A DNA stretch of 64,000 bases from Prorocentrum cordatum (GCA_963575745.1 CAUYUJ010019615.1:1308467-1372466), one strand, 5' to 3'. Counted from the stretch's first letter, positions 42,758-54,530 are shown. Numbers and translations are program-made. Notes: generated by a model not told the origin, from the sequence alone.

Positions 42758-43540
42758 CCCTGACGCCGCACGCACTGCGCCAGGGGTGGTGGGGATTTCC
42801 TTTGAAAGCCAATGAGTTCCATGAGGCCCCCTCCCGCCCGTCCCACCCTCCCTTACCCGGTCGCCGTTGGAAGCCCTATGGTTGCCTCCAGCGCGGTCGG
42901 GTGGCGTCGCCCTATGGTGACTGATGCACCCGGCCCGCTGCCGAGCCTTATGGTCGCTCTGGCTAGGAGGAGGAGGATGAGGAGGAGGAGGAGAAGGAGG
43001 ACGACGACGCGGAAAGGAAAACTACAAATAGAGACCCATGCAGGCTCCAGGCGGCCTCATGGGGCGCCCAAGACGGCCCAGGATAGTCAACAAGAAAGGC
43101 CCAGAATCGGCCCCCAAGGGGCCCCCGCGGGGACTCCGTCGCCTTCCCACCAAACATCCTACAGGCTTTCGACCCAAACTCCAGGACGGCGGCGGGATGG
43201 GCCCATAGCCATTACAGTCGCTGTCGTAAGCCCCGACGGTCTTTCTCGCCCTCCCCCTCTTTGCCTTCCCAGCTTCAGCCGTGTTTCCTCTGTCATTCCG
43301 AACCTCCTACATATTAGTTTTAAGCTCCACCCTCCACCTTTTAATCTCAAGGTTTTTCTCGAATGGTTACTTCGCCAGTCCTTCCAGATTTCCACCTTCA
43401 CTTGGGGGTATGTTGGAACTCCCGCTCCAGCCCCGACACGGCCTAGGATGAGGAGGAGGTGGACGGGGAGGTGGATGAGAATGCGGTTTTCAAAGTGGTC
43501 CAGGACCTAGGCGCGCGCGTAGCGCGCGCGAGTGGTTCTA
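42758..43540. other. Spacer right of copy C
   Basis: No supported gene. It contains a GAGGAGGA tract near 42968-43005 and CCAAGACGGCCC-like motifs at 43068-43130 resembling the inverted decamer. A self-complementary GCGCGCGCGTAGCGCGCGCG lies at 43511-43530. The long + frame across it is low-complexity Arg/Pro. Confidence 0.5.
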
Positions 43541-43547
43541 GTACATG

Positions 43548-43581
<34 letters not shown>

Positions 43582-43800
43582 TGTATGTATGTATGTATGT
43601 ATGTATGTATGTATGTATGTATGTGTGTGTGTATGTATGTATGTATGTATGTATGTATGTATGTATGTATGTATGTATGTATGTATGTATGTATGTATGT
43701 ATGTATGTATGTATGTATGTATGTGTGTAGGTATGTATGCATGTATGGATGGATGGATGGATGGATGGATGGATGGATGGATGGATGTATGTATGCATGC
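43541..43800 (+). repeat. (ATGT)n then (GGAT)n microsatellite
   Basis: About 46 ATGT units, interrupted by GTGTGTGT at 43623 and TAGG at 43729, then about 11 GGAT units (43745-43787). Frames reading MYVC or IHTY are by-products. Confidence 0.98.
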
Positions 43801-43954
43801 ACACACCTAAATATACACATATAAGGCTATCGGGAAATATCGCTCGCCTGCTTACTAGTATGCACCTCCATGCCCATCAGCGTATATTTGTTTTTGGCGG
43901 CGCCGCAGCTCTGCGTATTCCTTATATGAATGTGTCTCAGGCCTCCGCGAGCAC

Positions 43955-44105
43955 TCCTCCTCCTCCTCCTCCTCCTCCTCCTCCTCCTCCTCCTCCTCCT
44001 CCCCTTGCTGCTTTTCCCCTCCTCCTCCTCCTCCTCGTCCTCCTCCTCGTCCTCCTCCGCCTCCTCCACATCCTTCTCCTCCTCCTCCTCCTCCTCCTCC
44101 TTGTC
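43955..44105 (+). repeat. (TCC)n tract
   Basis: About 150 bp of interrupted TCC triplets (CCTCGTCC variants in the second half). Confidence 0.95.
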
Positions 44106-45854
44106 ATCCTTCCTATTGAGTTAGACGTGCCATGTCGCAGCCTAGAGGTAAACCTGCCGCGGTTTTCCCGTAGTTACTTTTGCGTAGCTTGCTTAGCCAG
44201 TGCGCCATTAAGCTAGATTATTATCCACGTGTTCCAAGGTATGGTCACGACCATCCCATCCTTACCCCACCTCCCTTGTTTGCTCCCGTCGTTCTTTGTT
44301 TACTCTCCTCCACTTTCTCGTCCCATGCCTTCTCCTCCTTCTCAATGCATATGTGCCACTTTTATCCACCAGCGCGCTGGGACCGTGTAGGCATGGTCTG
44401 GGTCCGTCGTGAGGCCCTTTGGGGGGCGGGGGTCTTGGATCGCTAGAGCGCGGATCAGGACGGCCCTAGAACCGTCAAATCTGACAGTTGCAAGCCGTTT
44501 TGGACCATGCGGGATCACACGGCGTAACACTTGCATACATTTGCCCAGCATAAAGTCATGTTCCGCTTGTCTTGCCATCCAGAGGACTTCTGGGGATATC
44601 CTCTGGCCCTCGGGAGGGCTGGTCGGCCTTCGGGGGCTTGTGCGTCGCGGGCGACTTACACATGAGGAGATGTTGTACGATTCTGGCTTTCTCCTGGGAC
44701 ATGTAGGAGGGCACCTTGGCTCGTTCCTGCGCCAGCACGACAAGGAGGGCTGAACCTCAGAAACAGAAACGGGCGCTGGCCCGCAGTGGCAGCGCCCGCA
44801 GCTGTTGCTTCGCTTGTTACCCGCGCAAGTTGTGGCAGCTAATGCACTTCACTTGGCACCGCTCGGACGTGTGCATCTTTTCTCGGCGAGAGCCATCGAG
44901 GACCATCCTGGACCATCGAGCAAAACAAACACACGCACGAAACCGAAAAAAATGCACGGGAAATGGACGTCCGAGCGACGGCAAGTTCAGAGTGCACCCC
45001 AAACACCACTTGCAGGCAGGCGATCGTTGTCTTATTCATTGTTTTGCCGATGGGCGCGGGCCCTCGAACCCCCTCCTCCCACCCATGAAGCAACCTTGGC
45101 TGTTTCGGGCGCCCGTCTCAAGCGGGTGGGAGTCTCCCACAAGACTCTTACACAAGACGCACCGTTGCAAACAGTCGCAGTAAGCAGAGATCCAGAGCCA
45201 GACCCCCCCCCTCTGTCCACTGTCGAAACGCCGAAAAAAGAAAACGTTGACCAAAGAAGCTGTCCAGGATGCTGTTCAGGCCTGTTTCGTTGCCTGTCTC
45301 GATCGTGGGGTTGGCGAAGGCAGGGTCGATCAGCATTGTGTCAAGTCGTTTCGAGGTTGGTTGAGCATTGCTTTGCGCGGGGCGGCAACATCCAGGATCG
45401 CTAAGATGATTATTCACAGTTCTGTTCTTTACGCTGCAAGAGGGGCGTAGACGTTCTGGCAAGAAGCATGCAGAAGAGGGTAATGCAGCACGATCGCTCG
45501 AGTTCAGTTGCGGGACGACGCCCAGATTGAAGTGCGGTGGGCCCACAGGCAAAGCCGAAAAAGAAGGGTTGCTGCTGACTTCGGCATACGCCGGACAGAC
45601 TTTCCGGAAAACACGTGGCGTTTGAAATGTTGCCCATCACCCTCTCCCAGATCTCTTTGTTGCCTTGGCCGCTTGAGCCCGCGCGAGCCAAGCCTGCACC
45701 TGCCTTGCAGGCATCATGTGGGTTTCTTCCGCGGGTGTCCGCTCTTTGCCCTGCACACCTTTCTTTTCTTTTTATTCGAATTGTGATTATTATTGTAGTG
45801 GCCTCCGGCCAGTGCCGCCGATCCGGGGCGCTCTGGGTGCCTGTGGAAATGAAA
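44106..45854. other. Spacer, 1.7 kb, no supported gene
   Basis: Complexity is normal here, unlike its flanks. The longest frames are 44342-44743 on the minus strand (133 aa, basic) and 44805-45404 on the plus strand (199 aa). Neither shows motifs, repeated domains or a start context that convinces me, and overlapping frames on the other strand are as long. Decayed gene fragments are possible. Confidence 0.4.
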
Positions 45855-45975
45855 AACGACGAGGAAGACGAAAACGACGACGAAAACGAATACGTCGACG
45901 ACGGCGACGACGAGAGCGACGACGACAACGATCACGACGACGACGACGACGACGGCGATGACGACGACGACGCGA

Positions 45976-46019
<44 letters not shown>

Positions 46020-46048
46020 AGCGACGACGACGACGACGACGACGACGC

Positions 46049-46078
<30 letters not shown>
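45855..46078 (+). repeat. (GAC)n tract
   Basis: About 220 bp of GAC/GACGAA/GCGAC triplets. Reads as poly-Asp or, in other frames, poly-Arg or poly-Thr. Confidence 0.95.
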
Positions 46079-46079
<1 letters not shown>

Positions 46080-46660
46080 GGGGGGGAGCTGGGTTTGCAG
46101 GGGGGGTCTGCTCTGCAGGTGGGGTCCGCTCGACAGAGGGAGGGCTGCAGGGGAGAGGGGGGTCCGCTCTGCAAGGGGTGGGGCTGCAGGAGGGGGGGTC
46201 TGCTCTGCAGGGGGGGGGGTGCAGGGGAGGGGGGGGGTCCGCTCTGCAGGGGGCGGGGCTGCACGGAGGGGTCCGCTCTGCAGGGGGGGGGGGGGGGCTG
46301 AGCTGCAGGGGGGGGTCCGCTCTGCAGGGGGGGGGGGTCGCTCTGCAGGGGGAGGGGGTGCAGGAGGGGGGGTCTGCTGCTGCAGGGGGGGGTGTGCAGG
46401 GAGGGGGGGGGGGGGGGTCGCTCTGGCAGGGGTGGGGGGGGCTGCAGGGGGGAGGTTTCGCTCTGCAGGGGGGGGTCCTGCTCAGCTCTGCAAGGGGGGG
46501 GGGGTGCAGGGGGAGGGGGGGGGGTCCCTCCGGGGGGGGGGGGGGGGTTTTGCGGGGGGGGGGTCCGCTCTGCAGGGGGAGGGGGGGGGCTGGGCTGCAG
46601 GAGGGTGGGTGGGGGGGGGCGCTCTGCTGGGGGGGGGGTCCGCTCTGGAGGGGGGGGTGG
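46079..46660 (+). repeat. Poly-G minisatellite with TCCGCTCTGCAGG units
   Basis: About 18-20 units of GTCCGCTCTGCAGG, each followed by 6-14 G, with GGTGCAGG variants. Nearly every 20-bp window holds four G runs, so G-quadruplex formation is likely. Not coding. Confidence 0.95.
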
Positions 46661-47570
46661 GGCGAAGCACTGAATTAGGTCGGAAATAGGTCGGAAATGA
46701 GGTCCCCGCCCCCCTCGGCAGAGCGAAGCTTGAGCGAGCTCAAGCCCACGCTCTCAGAAACTCACACGCCGGATCGGCGGATTAGTAGGATTACTGCTAT
46801 CCGCTTTCAGATTCGCATTATTCTTCCATCATGTTACCATTCTCTTCTCCGCCATCCTCTCCTTCGGTTTTGCTGAAATCGAGCTTCCTGTGGTACGCGT
46901 GCGCGATCAGAGAAGACATGGACGAGAGATGTTGAAGACATGGGGCGGCGGTGTCTCTTGGCGACATGCAACCAGTTTCCGAGGCCGATCGCACCTCAGC
47001 CCAGCTTCTCCGCTATCCTCGTCCCCGTGGAGCTTGCTCGCCTGTCCTTCCGGGCGATGACAGACTTCACCGGGGGGCAGGGAAGCGGGGGGGAGGGGGT
47101 GCGGTGACGTCACGATCTGCCTCAGCGCCGCCTGGAAACCAGCTGCTCCGAGCCGTAGCAAGGCAGCCTCAGCGCGAATCGTGACGTAACCGGGGTGGGA
47201 TAGGGGGCCGTTGCACGCCAGAGTGGCCCTGTCTCCAGAGTGGCATTCGGTGCGCGGCGTTCGGGGGACGCGGGGCGGGCCAAGGCCAAGCACCCAGGCC
47301 GCTGCTGCCGCGCCACACGCAAAGATCGGCCAGCCGTGCACCAGAGATCTCACTCGCGCCCAGGGTCACCCGCTCGCTCAGTCGGGGCGGGGGGGGATCC
47401 TGGAGCCATGCGATCTCCCAGATCCCACCGCTGCTTGGCCCCGCTCGTCTGCGCACATCGCCACCTCGGGCCACGATGCGTTGACCACCCCTGGCTGGAC
47501 CCTCTCTTCGGCGCACCCGGGTTCAAGGAAGAAGCTCGGCTCATTCAACCAGATCCCGGACCCAGGAGGC
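46661..47570. other. Spacer upstream of the LINE, no supported gene
   Basis: Unique, GC-rich sequence. Frames up to about 170 aa exist on both strands but run into the flanking GAG tract and lack motifs. Confidence 0.4.
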
Positions 47571-47635
47571 GCGGAGGAGGAGGAGGAGGAGGAGGAGAAG
47601 GAGGAGGAGGAGGAGGAGGAAGAGGAGGAGGGGGA

Positions 47636-47666
<31 letters not shown>

Positions 47667-47712
47667 GAGGAGGAGGAGGAGGAGGAGGAGGAGGAGGAGG
47701 AGGAGGAGGAGG
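47571..47712 (+). repeat. (GGA)n tract
   Basis: About 140 bp of GGAGGA with a few AAG and GGGG interruptions, 130 bp before the LINE endonuclease frame. Confidence 0.97.
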
Positions 47713-47844
47713 GGGAAGCCTCGAGGATCAAGTGATTGAGAGGACGGGGTTCTTCTTTTCTTCCCGTGCAGTCCCTCCGAGAGGGGCCACACTCCGATGT
47801 GCACCGCGATGGAATGAGGAGGTCAGCTGGCAGGACAGGACTAC

Positions 47845-48705
47845 ATGTCGAGTATCAGCCAGCCCGACCGTCTGCGCATCTTGGGGTACAACCCGCAGTC
47901 AGCTGGCGGGGACAGACTCTCCGAGACCACCGAGGAATGTGCAAACTTTGATTTCGTATTGCTGGCAGGAACACAGCAGAAGGCTTCCTCAGCGTCAGAG
48001 TACACCCTTTTGACTCGCAGAGTAAGTGGGAAGAAAGTGATTGAGGCCCCCTGGGGGGCACGCGAGTCGCCATATAGCAATGGTAGCTGTGGAGTGAGCA
48101 TCATATTAGGAGCAGGCCTTGACCGTTCTTGTGTAAAGCAGATGTGGCCTCCCCCCTCTGGGGCCTCTGGGCGCTGCCTAGGCATCCGTGTGGAGAGGGG
48201 GAATTTAGCTGTCACCCCTATCTCAATGTATTTTCCTCCGCAGCCAGATAAGGCGAATCAGAAGGGTCAATATATAGGAGTTGTAAAACAGATGACCAGT
48301 TGGCTACAGTCGCTTTTATCGTCCCTGCCAACTCGCACGACCCCCATCATATATGCTGATTTAAATGATGGTATCGGTCGCTTTTTGAATGAGCAGAAGC
48401 AGTGGCAAGATGCCGAGGATGGGGTGGTGGGGGCTCGGACGGTGGAGCGTCTTCGGGGTGGAGCGGGCACGACAATGCGTAAGCTTCTGGCTCAGCATCA
48501 TATGCTCGCTTGTAACACTTTCACTGAACAGATTGTGCACACATACTTTGGGCCCACGAGTTCGAGTCGTGTAGACTATCTTGTTATGCCGAAGCATACG
48601 CGACATGCCATCGCATCGACAGGAGTTTTAACGAAACTAGGAGCTAAACTGCAAGCATTTTGGGGGATCCCCCCAAAAGATCACCTGCCTCCCACTGCTG
48701 CCTGA
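47845..48705 (+). pseudogene. LINE endonuclease domain (APE-like)
   Basis: The 286-codon frame starts with ATG after an in-frame stop at 47815. Endonuclease/exonuclease/phosphatase motifs appear in order: YNPQ with N16, LLAGTQQ at 39-45 (the usual catalytic Glu is Gln here), NGSCGVSIIL at 79-88, YFPP at 129-132, IYADLND with D172 and N174, SSSRVDYL with D244, and KDH at 278-280. The domain nicks target DNA to prime reverse transcription. The Glu-to-Gln change would be expected to impair catalysis. The frame is lost near 48670 in a CCCCCCAAAA run and ends at 48705. The protein continues in the frame of 48660-49022. Confidence 0.8.
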
Positions 48706-49513
48706 AGTATTACAAGCATTCGATCGAACCTCAGCAGGCGCAGGGAGATAGGGAACGTTGGCAGCGTGGCCAGATAATGGAGGCGGTGCGTACGGGGAGG
48801 GGGCGGGGAGAATTTCTCTTAGCTGTCAAGGATGAGCTGCAGCAGGCACACCCCTTGCGGCTAAAAGAGCACGCTGCGCCAGATCAGATTTTTGAGACTT
48901 CGGAGCGGAGCCTGGTCAAAGCTGGGCAAGCATGTTTTAAACCAGTGGTCGCAAGTGATCCGCCGCAGAGAGTTGCTTGCCATCCGCCGCAGAGAGTTGC
49001 TTTAACAAAGGGTTGCTCTTAGGGGCTCCAGACCCGCTCGTTCGGAGGAAGAGGCCGAAAGCATCGAGACTGAGCTTGCCGAGTTGAGTCGCACTCTTTT
49101 TCAGGAGCGCCGAACGCATGCCAGAGAACGCAAGGCGGGAATCATGGCCGAAGCCTGGGGAGCGCGGGGGCGAGGGCGCCCAGCTGAGGCCATGAGGGCC
49201 GCCCGAGCCGCAGCGCGTTGTCGGCGCGGGCCGAAGCGTCGCGATGGTCGGCGTGCGTGCACAGCCCTGCCGTCAGCTCTGGAGCGGGTGGAGGCGCTTA
49301 GTTCGGGCGGGCGGGAGGGCGGGATGGGGGCTTCTGAATTTGATTATGAAGACTGGAGGTCGGAAAGGGCAATCCAAGATTACCCCCTTGAGCGCAGCGC
49401 TGATGTTCAGGAATTAGCTGAGAGCGATGTAAAAACAAATTAAGAGGTAAATCAGGCGAGCCCCCCGCAGGAAACAGGTCCCATCGGGCACAGCTCCTCT
49501 AGAACTGTGGCAC
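48706..49513 (+). pseudogene. LINE linker between endonuclease and RT
   Basis: Two frames cover it: up to 49022, and 49021-49443, which reads SEEEAESIETELAELSRTLF and a basic RAARAAARCRRGPKRR. A 26-bp tandem duplication (CCGCCGCAGAGAGTTGCTT at about 48960 and 48986) sits near the frame change. There is no motif of known function. Sequence 49444-49513 is a short gap of unclear frame. Confidence 0.55.
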
Positions 49514-50362
49514 ATGTGCCTTTTCCCCAATCGCAAGCTCAAGGTGAGAAGGGGAGCTGGCCCCCCCGAAACAATGCCTAGATGCGATATCCTTTGTCTT
49601 CTGCTAGAGCTAGGGCTCTGGAAGATTAGGCAATTTGATATAACCCAGCTGTATTGGCATGCCTGTGATGGTGCTGCGATTTATAAAAACTCGAGTGTGG
49701 GCCCAAAGGGCCGAAGGATTGTCCACGCGCTGCCCGCGCTGGGCGAAGGTTTCTTTTTTTTTCTCCGCTTTTGCGTTTCGGCCCGCCCGGCGGTAAATGA
49801 TCGCGGCTTCTGCCGAGGCCGACGTCGAGAGAATGCTATCCCCCCAGCTCTACAGACCAGTTGGCGGCTGCGAGCGCGCCGCCCCACGCGCGTGATTTCC
49901 CTCAAAGATCCCGCGAATGCTTTCTCCAGCACGGACTGGCAATGCATGGATGCGGCAGTAGAATTGGGCTCGAAGGAAGAGGACCGCGTGCTCTGCCGCC
50001 AGCGCTATAGACAAGGAGCCAGGTTTCTAGAATCCTCGGACCGCTCACTGGTAACGAAGCCCAGTGAGGGAGGCATGATAGGGGACCCATTCATTGTGGC
50101 GAACTTTGTTGAAAGTTTCAAACCACCAGTTTTAAGGTGGAGCTATTGGCACTGGCAGAATGACCCAACAGGCAAAGCTCTCACTTCTGTCTGGGGACCA
50201 TGTAAAGCAGATTTATCGCTGAGCAAATGTGCAGATGATCTTTTGAAGCTTATACTTGCCTCCCCTGGTTTAACTTTCACAGGGCTAATGGATAAGATTC
50301 GTAAGTCGGACGCTATTTTAGACGAGCAACTCGATCAGCGCGGTTACTTACAGCAATCATGA
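49514..50362 (+). pseudogene. LINE reverse transcriptase, fingers and palm
   Basis: In this 282-codon frame, residues 130-141 (LKDPANAFSSTD) correspond to RT motif A with D132 in the D-x3-AF pattern. MIGDPF at 188-193 corresponds to motif B. LSKCADDLLKLI at 236-247 is motif C with ADD at 240-242, so both catalytic aspartate positions are present. The upstream part is disturbed by a T/C-rich insertion-like stretch near 49750 (FFFFLRF). The frame ends at 50362, two bases short of the frame carrying the next segment. Confidence 0.75.
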
Positions 50363-50366
50363 GTTT

Positions 50367-50915
50367 TTGTTTCATTTCCAGGGGGTGGGCAGCACGACAT
50401 TTAAAGAACTTCTAAGAGAACCCCAACAGCACGGACTTAGCGGTAGAACTCTCGATTCAGTCAGATACCTAGGACCGCATTTGGTCCAGTGGAGTACGCC
50501 GACGCACGAGATTGCGAGGCGGGCCCAGGCAGCTCGCACGTCTTTTCACTCCCTCGGCGCGATCTGGACGATGTCGCTCCCGTTCCAGTTTAAGAGGTGC
50601 CTCCTTCTCTGTTTTGTCTTGAACGCGCTCCTAAGCGGGCTCGAGAGCTTTGTGGTCACAGCAAAAGATTGTGAAGAGCTCGACAGACAGCTCACGTGGC
50701 GTTGCCGAGTCGCCATGCGAGGAAAAGCCGTGAACTGGGAGGGGGGCACCCCGTTGGCCTAACTAACCACCAAGTCCTGAGGTGGTGGCGCTTTGCTGCG
50801 TGCTGGATCGAAATAGTAATTCTACGCCTTAAGCTCTATCAGAGCGGGGCCAAGGACGCCATTGCTAATTCCCAGGTCTTGGCTGCTCTGTTCGGGGAAA
50901 TCGAAGTTGATCGTG

Positions 50916-50928
<13 letters not shown>
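50367..50928 (+). pseudogene. LINE reverse transcriptase, thumb region, two frames
   Basis: From 50367 to 50762 the frame reads VRYLGPHLVQWSTPTHEI, then FKRCLLLCFVLNALLSGLES, the usual post-ADD segment of dinoflagellate-type LINEs. After the stop it continues in the frame of 50696 (NHQVLRWWRFAACWIEIVIL to [13 protein letters not shown]) and runs into a poly-C tract at 50916. Confidence 0.65.
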
Positions 50929-51132
<204 letters not shown>

Positions 51133-51792
51133 TCATAATTAATGGACGTCCCACGGAATGCGCATCCCCATGGGTTTTCCAGTTTTGTGCTGATTTAAAC
51201 TATGCAACTGAAGTAGCAGATGAAGGCTTGTTTGAATCACAAGCGAATAACGTAGAACTACTTCGCGATGAAGATTTCGCTGATGAGTTTACTAGGTTCG
51301 ACGTGACAGTACTACGTATCAAGGTCTTCTCGGTCCAAATCCCCCCTCCTGGGTTTGAGCCCCCCCCCCCCCCCCCCCCTCTTCCCGGGGAGCAAAGCTC
51401 CGAGGGCCCTGGGGAATACGAGTGCTGGATCGTGACGGACGGAGTCCCTTGTAATTGTAAGTTTGCAACTAGGCATGCGCTTTTATATAACCTCCGTGGG
51501 CCCCATAACCTGCGTAGCCTCATGCATCTGCTCACTCCCAGTAATTTCTGCACCCATTGCCGTCAGACATTCTCAGATCAGAAAGGAGCTGCCTGTCACC
51601 TTTTGCGATCCCTGAGGAGGGGGCGCTGTGACACTCGTGGGCCCACGACACTTAGCTCGCAGACAGAGCTCCAGAGTCTGGCGTGCCCTTGCTGCTCTGA
51701 ATCGCCTGCCTCAGTTGACCAGTTCTGCAGCCGTCTAGTCTCTCACTTGCCGTGGCAACTCGCCCCTTTCGCCCCGCGCGAGCGGGCTCCAC
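51133..51792 (+). pseudogene. LINE Cys/His finger region
   Basis: In the frame of 50862-51905: acidic helical sequence (VADEGLFESQANNVELLRDE), a C17 run giving poly-Pro at 51361, then EYECWIV, CNCKFATRHALLYNL and NFCTHCRQTFSDQKGAACHL followed by LRSLRRGRC. The last is a C-x2-C ... H/C-type finger (about 51549-51630), as found C-terminal to RT in many LINEs, where it probably binds RNA or DNA. A further CPCC follows at about 51684. Confidence 0.65.
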
Positions 51793-52491
51793 ATGCCAGG
51801 CAGCGTGACCGAGGCACCTGGGTGGTTCAGGTCGACCCGCAGGAGGACTGCAGACGGCCAGGGCCAGGCCGACGGCAAAGAGAAGGAGCAGAAAGGCGGC
51901 AATGAGAAGGGAAAGGGCAAGGCCGAGGGCAAGCTCGTCAACTACATGGCGCGCCTGACGCTGAGCAACGCCCGCGAGCTCGCGGACCTCTCGGCGGTGG
52001 TCTTCGCCAGGTTCAGCGCCCTCGCGGCCGCGGGGGCCGCGGCGGCAATGGTCGCGGGCGGCAAGGCGTACGAGGCAGAGTCGAAGCAGATGAGGTCCGA
52101 CGCAGAGTCGGGCAAGCAGGTCGAGTGGAAGCTTCGCGGTCCTCCGTTCCTTCACATCTTCATGGCGATGTGCATCTACATAGCGGAGAAGGAATCGAAA
52201 ATGGTGGAACCATCGCCCGCGGACCAAGAGATGCAGCGCATCTCGGAGCAGATGAGGCAGATCCTCGACGATCGCTTGAAAGCCATCACGATCGATGAGA
52301 TCTGAACCTTGGTGCTGTACTGCCGTGCGAAGATGCAGAAGAAGCAGGAGGGAGAGGACCAGCGCGCGACCATCCTTCTCAAGTTCGATCACAGTCATCA
52401 GCTGACCTCGGCGATGGCGCCTCTCATCTTCAGGACGATCGAGATCGAGGGCGGCAAGGAACTGATCGGAGCGGCCCCTCGGGGGCCCTGA
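51793..52491 (+). pseudogene. LINE basic and helical C-terminal region
   Basis: After another frame change near 51790 it reads a Lys/Gly-rich segment (KEKEQKGGNEKGKGKAEGK), then LVNYMARLTLSNARELADLS and an Ala-rich helix, to a TGA at 52303. It continues in the same frame as LVLYCRAKMQKKQEGEDQRA to 52491. The interior stop and the end at GAAPRGP are both likely point lesions. Confidence 0.6.
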
Positions 52492-52772
52492 AAACGCGAG
52501 ATCTCACGGATGCTCGAAGGAGACAGGTAGAGGCCCTGAGGAACAGCAGCAGACTTGCACAACTGATAGCCAGCGGTCGTATAGACCAAAATGTTGTGAA
52601 TAGCGCTCTCAGTAATCAGGTGCAGACTTACAACAATCCAGCCCTGCCTGCGCAGCCTGCGGTGGTGATGCAGTCTCGCACCCGCCATAGGAGCCAGGCT
52701 AAGGGCAAGGGAAAGAAGGGGCGTGGTGGGCGGGGGGCGGACGGTGGGGGTGGCGGTGGGAAGGGAACTTAA
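52492..52772 (+). pseudogene. LINE C-terminal tail after a one-base shift
   Basis: The frame starting near 52488 reads LKTRDLTDARRRQVEALRNS to a Lys/Gly-rich end (AKGKGKKGRGGRGADGG) and TAA at 52770. The shift fits loss of one C in the GGGGGCCCTG run at 52482-52490. The open, protein-like tail supports this as the element's true C-terminus. Confidence 0.6.
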
Positions 52773-53005
52773 CTTTCGGACCTGTGCCGAGAGTGCTGGC
52801 CCCTATGTGGGTGTTTGGTGCCTCTTGGGGTCGCCAGCCAGGCCAATGCCGCCCTCGTACGGTGAGCAGCTGGCCTCGACTCGCCTGGCGTCGGTTGCGT
52901 AGCTAACCTTCCCAGAATCCCGAGTGATTTCTGATAGGGGTCCATGTCGGATACCTGTCTAACTTTTTGTAATGGTGTGGATTCCATGGGTCTTGAGTCT
53001 TGAGT
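52773..53005. other. Spacer right of the LINE
   Basis: Nothing recognised. No poly-A run marks the LINE end. Confidence 0.4.
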
Positions 53006-53072
53006 CTTGCGGAGGAGGGGGAGGGGGAGGAGGAGGAGGAGGAGGAGGAGGAGGAGGAGGAGGAGGAGGAGG
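53006..53072 (+). repeat. (GGA)n tract
   Basis: About 20 GGA units, preceded by three GGGGGA variants. Confidence 0.97.
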
Positions 53073-53755
53073 ACCCTGGGCCCGCGCAGGGCCACCGCCC
53101 CCAGAGGAGCGCAGGAAGATCTCTCCAGGGCCCGCCTCCCCGGGACCCCGCCCGACCCACGGCGCGAGAGGAATACTTTGGGGCCGGGTGCGTCCCTGCC
53201 GTGCTGGGTGGCCGCGTGGCATCGTCGATCGGGGGTGGACAGGCCTCCTACCCTGACACGTCGATTAAGGAATTTGCCGTCTTCGGTTCGCGAGAGGGCG
53301 TCGCGGCCGTCGTTTTTGCGGGTCCAGGTCCGTCGGTTTCGGTCCCAGGCCGCTCGCATTAAGGGGAGGTTTGCTAAAGGGAGGTTTGTCCACCGCCGAG
53401 TGGACCGGCGTCCTGGCGAGCCTGGGCAAGGAGATGTGCGGGAAGGGCCGTGGGTGTGCGTTCTGGCCAGGCTTCTGGGGGCCATCCAGCCGTTCGGGTG
53501 CACCAGAGGAGGGGCCAGGAGAGGGGGTGGTCAATTAGCGCACCATGACCCGAGGCTCGGGCGCGGACGAGGGAGGGGCCAGGGGACGCATTCTGAAAGA
53601 AGCAGGCGTGCGCCCTGACATTTGGGAGATTCCTTCGGCCCCCTTTCCACGATGTGAGGCCACCACAATTCGCTTAAACGTAGGACGTAAGTGAATAGCG
53701 GGCCCATTTACCCAGCGTTTGGAGAGCGCCCAGCTCGATCTGACCCTCGCCTTAG
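53073..53755. other. Spacer, no supported gene
   Basis: GC-rich and stop-poor on both strands. Frames of about 200 aa exist in three phases at once with Arg/Pro/Gly bias, which argues against coding. Confidence 0.4.
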
Positions 53756-53908
53756 GTCGGGCTTGTCTCCCTACAGGGGGACTTCGGACGAAAAATATTT
53801 AATACCAGAAAAATGTCCAAAAGTGCACAAAATATTCAAAAAAATAGTCCCCTGACTGTTCTTTTCTACTTTTTTTGAGCACTCCCCCTGTAGAGGGAAA
53901 GGCCCGAC
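53756..53908. repeat. 153-bp AT-rich MITE-like element
   Basis: Terminal arms 53756-53780 and 53884-53908 match as inverted repeats at 21 of 25 positions (outer GTCGGGC, inner CTACAGGGGG). The interior is conspicuously AT-rich (AAAAATATTTAATACC, CAAAATATTC) in a GC-rich neighbourhood. No ORF and no clear target-site duplication. Confidence 0.65.
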
Positions 53909-54020
53909 GTAATTAACCCTCGCCCCCGCCCTCGCCTCCCACGTGGTCCATACGCCCGCAGTCCTCCTCCCCTGCCCGTGGACGCCTCCGACGCACAGCG
54001 GGCGTTCTGGAGAGGGCCGC

Positions 54021-54254
54021 GCCTCCGCCACTCCCCCCCCTCCTCCTTCTCCTCCTCCTCCTACTCCTTCCTCCTCCTCCTCCTCCTCCTCCTCCTCCTC
54101 CTCCTCCTCCTGCTCCTCCTCCTCCTCCTCCTCCTCCTCCTCCTCCTCCTCCTCCTCCCCCTCCGCCCTTTCGGCGGAGGCCGGCAGAAGTGAAACGTCG
54201 GCGGGCCCGGTGGAGGAGGAGGAGGAGGAGGAGGAGGAGGAGGAGGAGGAGGAG
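54021..54254. repeat. (TCC)n then (GGA)n, inverted purine/pyrimidine blocks
   Basis: TCC repeats at 54036-54160, a 46-bp unique bridge, then GGA repeats at 54207-54254. The blocks are complementary and can pair as a long stem. Confidence 0.93.
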
Positions 54255-54317
54255 CGCGTGAACTTGAACTCCTGAGGCGCCGTGGAGAGGCGTGGGCGGG
54301 GAGCGCCCTGGCAGTCG

Positions 54318-54530
54318 TCAAGCTGTCCGCATGGACTTCTCTGTGTCCGCACGGCTGGCTTTGCTCGCTGATTTGTGCCCGCATGGTTGTCTCCTATCCG
54401 CACGGTTGCCTCCTATCCGTATGGCTTCCTCCTGTCCGCATGATTTTCGCCTATACGCATGGGTTCTCCCTATCCACATGGATTCTTCCTACCCGCATGA
54501 CATCTACCTACCCGCATGGTCAACCCAATG
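54318..54530 (+). repeat. CCGCATGG minisatellite, unit about 20 bp
   Basis: Nine to ten units of TCCGCATGG-TTCCTCCTA with substitutions. Ends near 54527. Confidence 0.85.

Noticed and set aside
43443-43824. MYVC/IHTY and later THTH/CVCV frames as proteins
   Set aside because: They are translations of ATGT and CA microsatellites, open in several frames on both strands.
44342-45552. Candidate genes of 133, 199 and 134 aa on opposite strands
   Set aside because: They overlap each other, lack motifs and are no longer than expected in stop-poor sequence. Left as spacer.
48550-48575. GTTCGAGTC as a tRNA B box
   Set aside because: It lies in the LINE endonuclease frame (SSSRVDYL) with no A box or cloverleaf around it.
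52769-53503. 244-aa minus-strand ORF beside the LINE
   Set aside because: It passes through the GGA tract as poly-Leu and has no recognisable feature.
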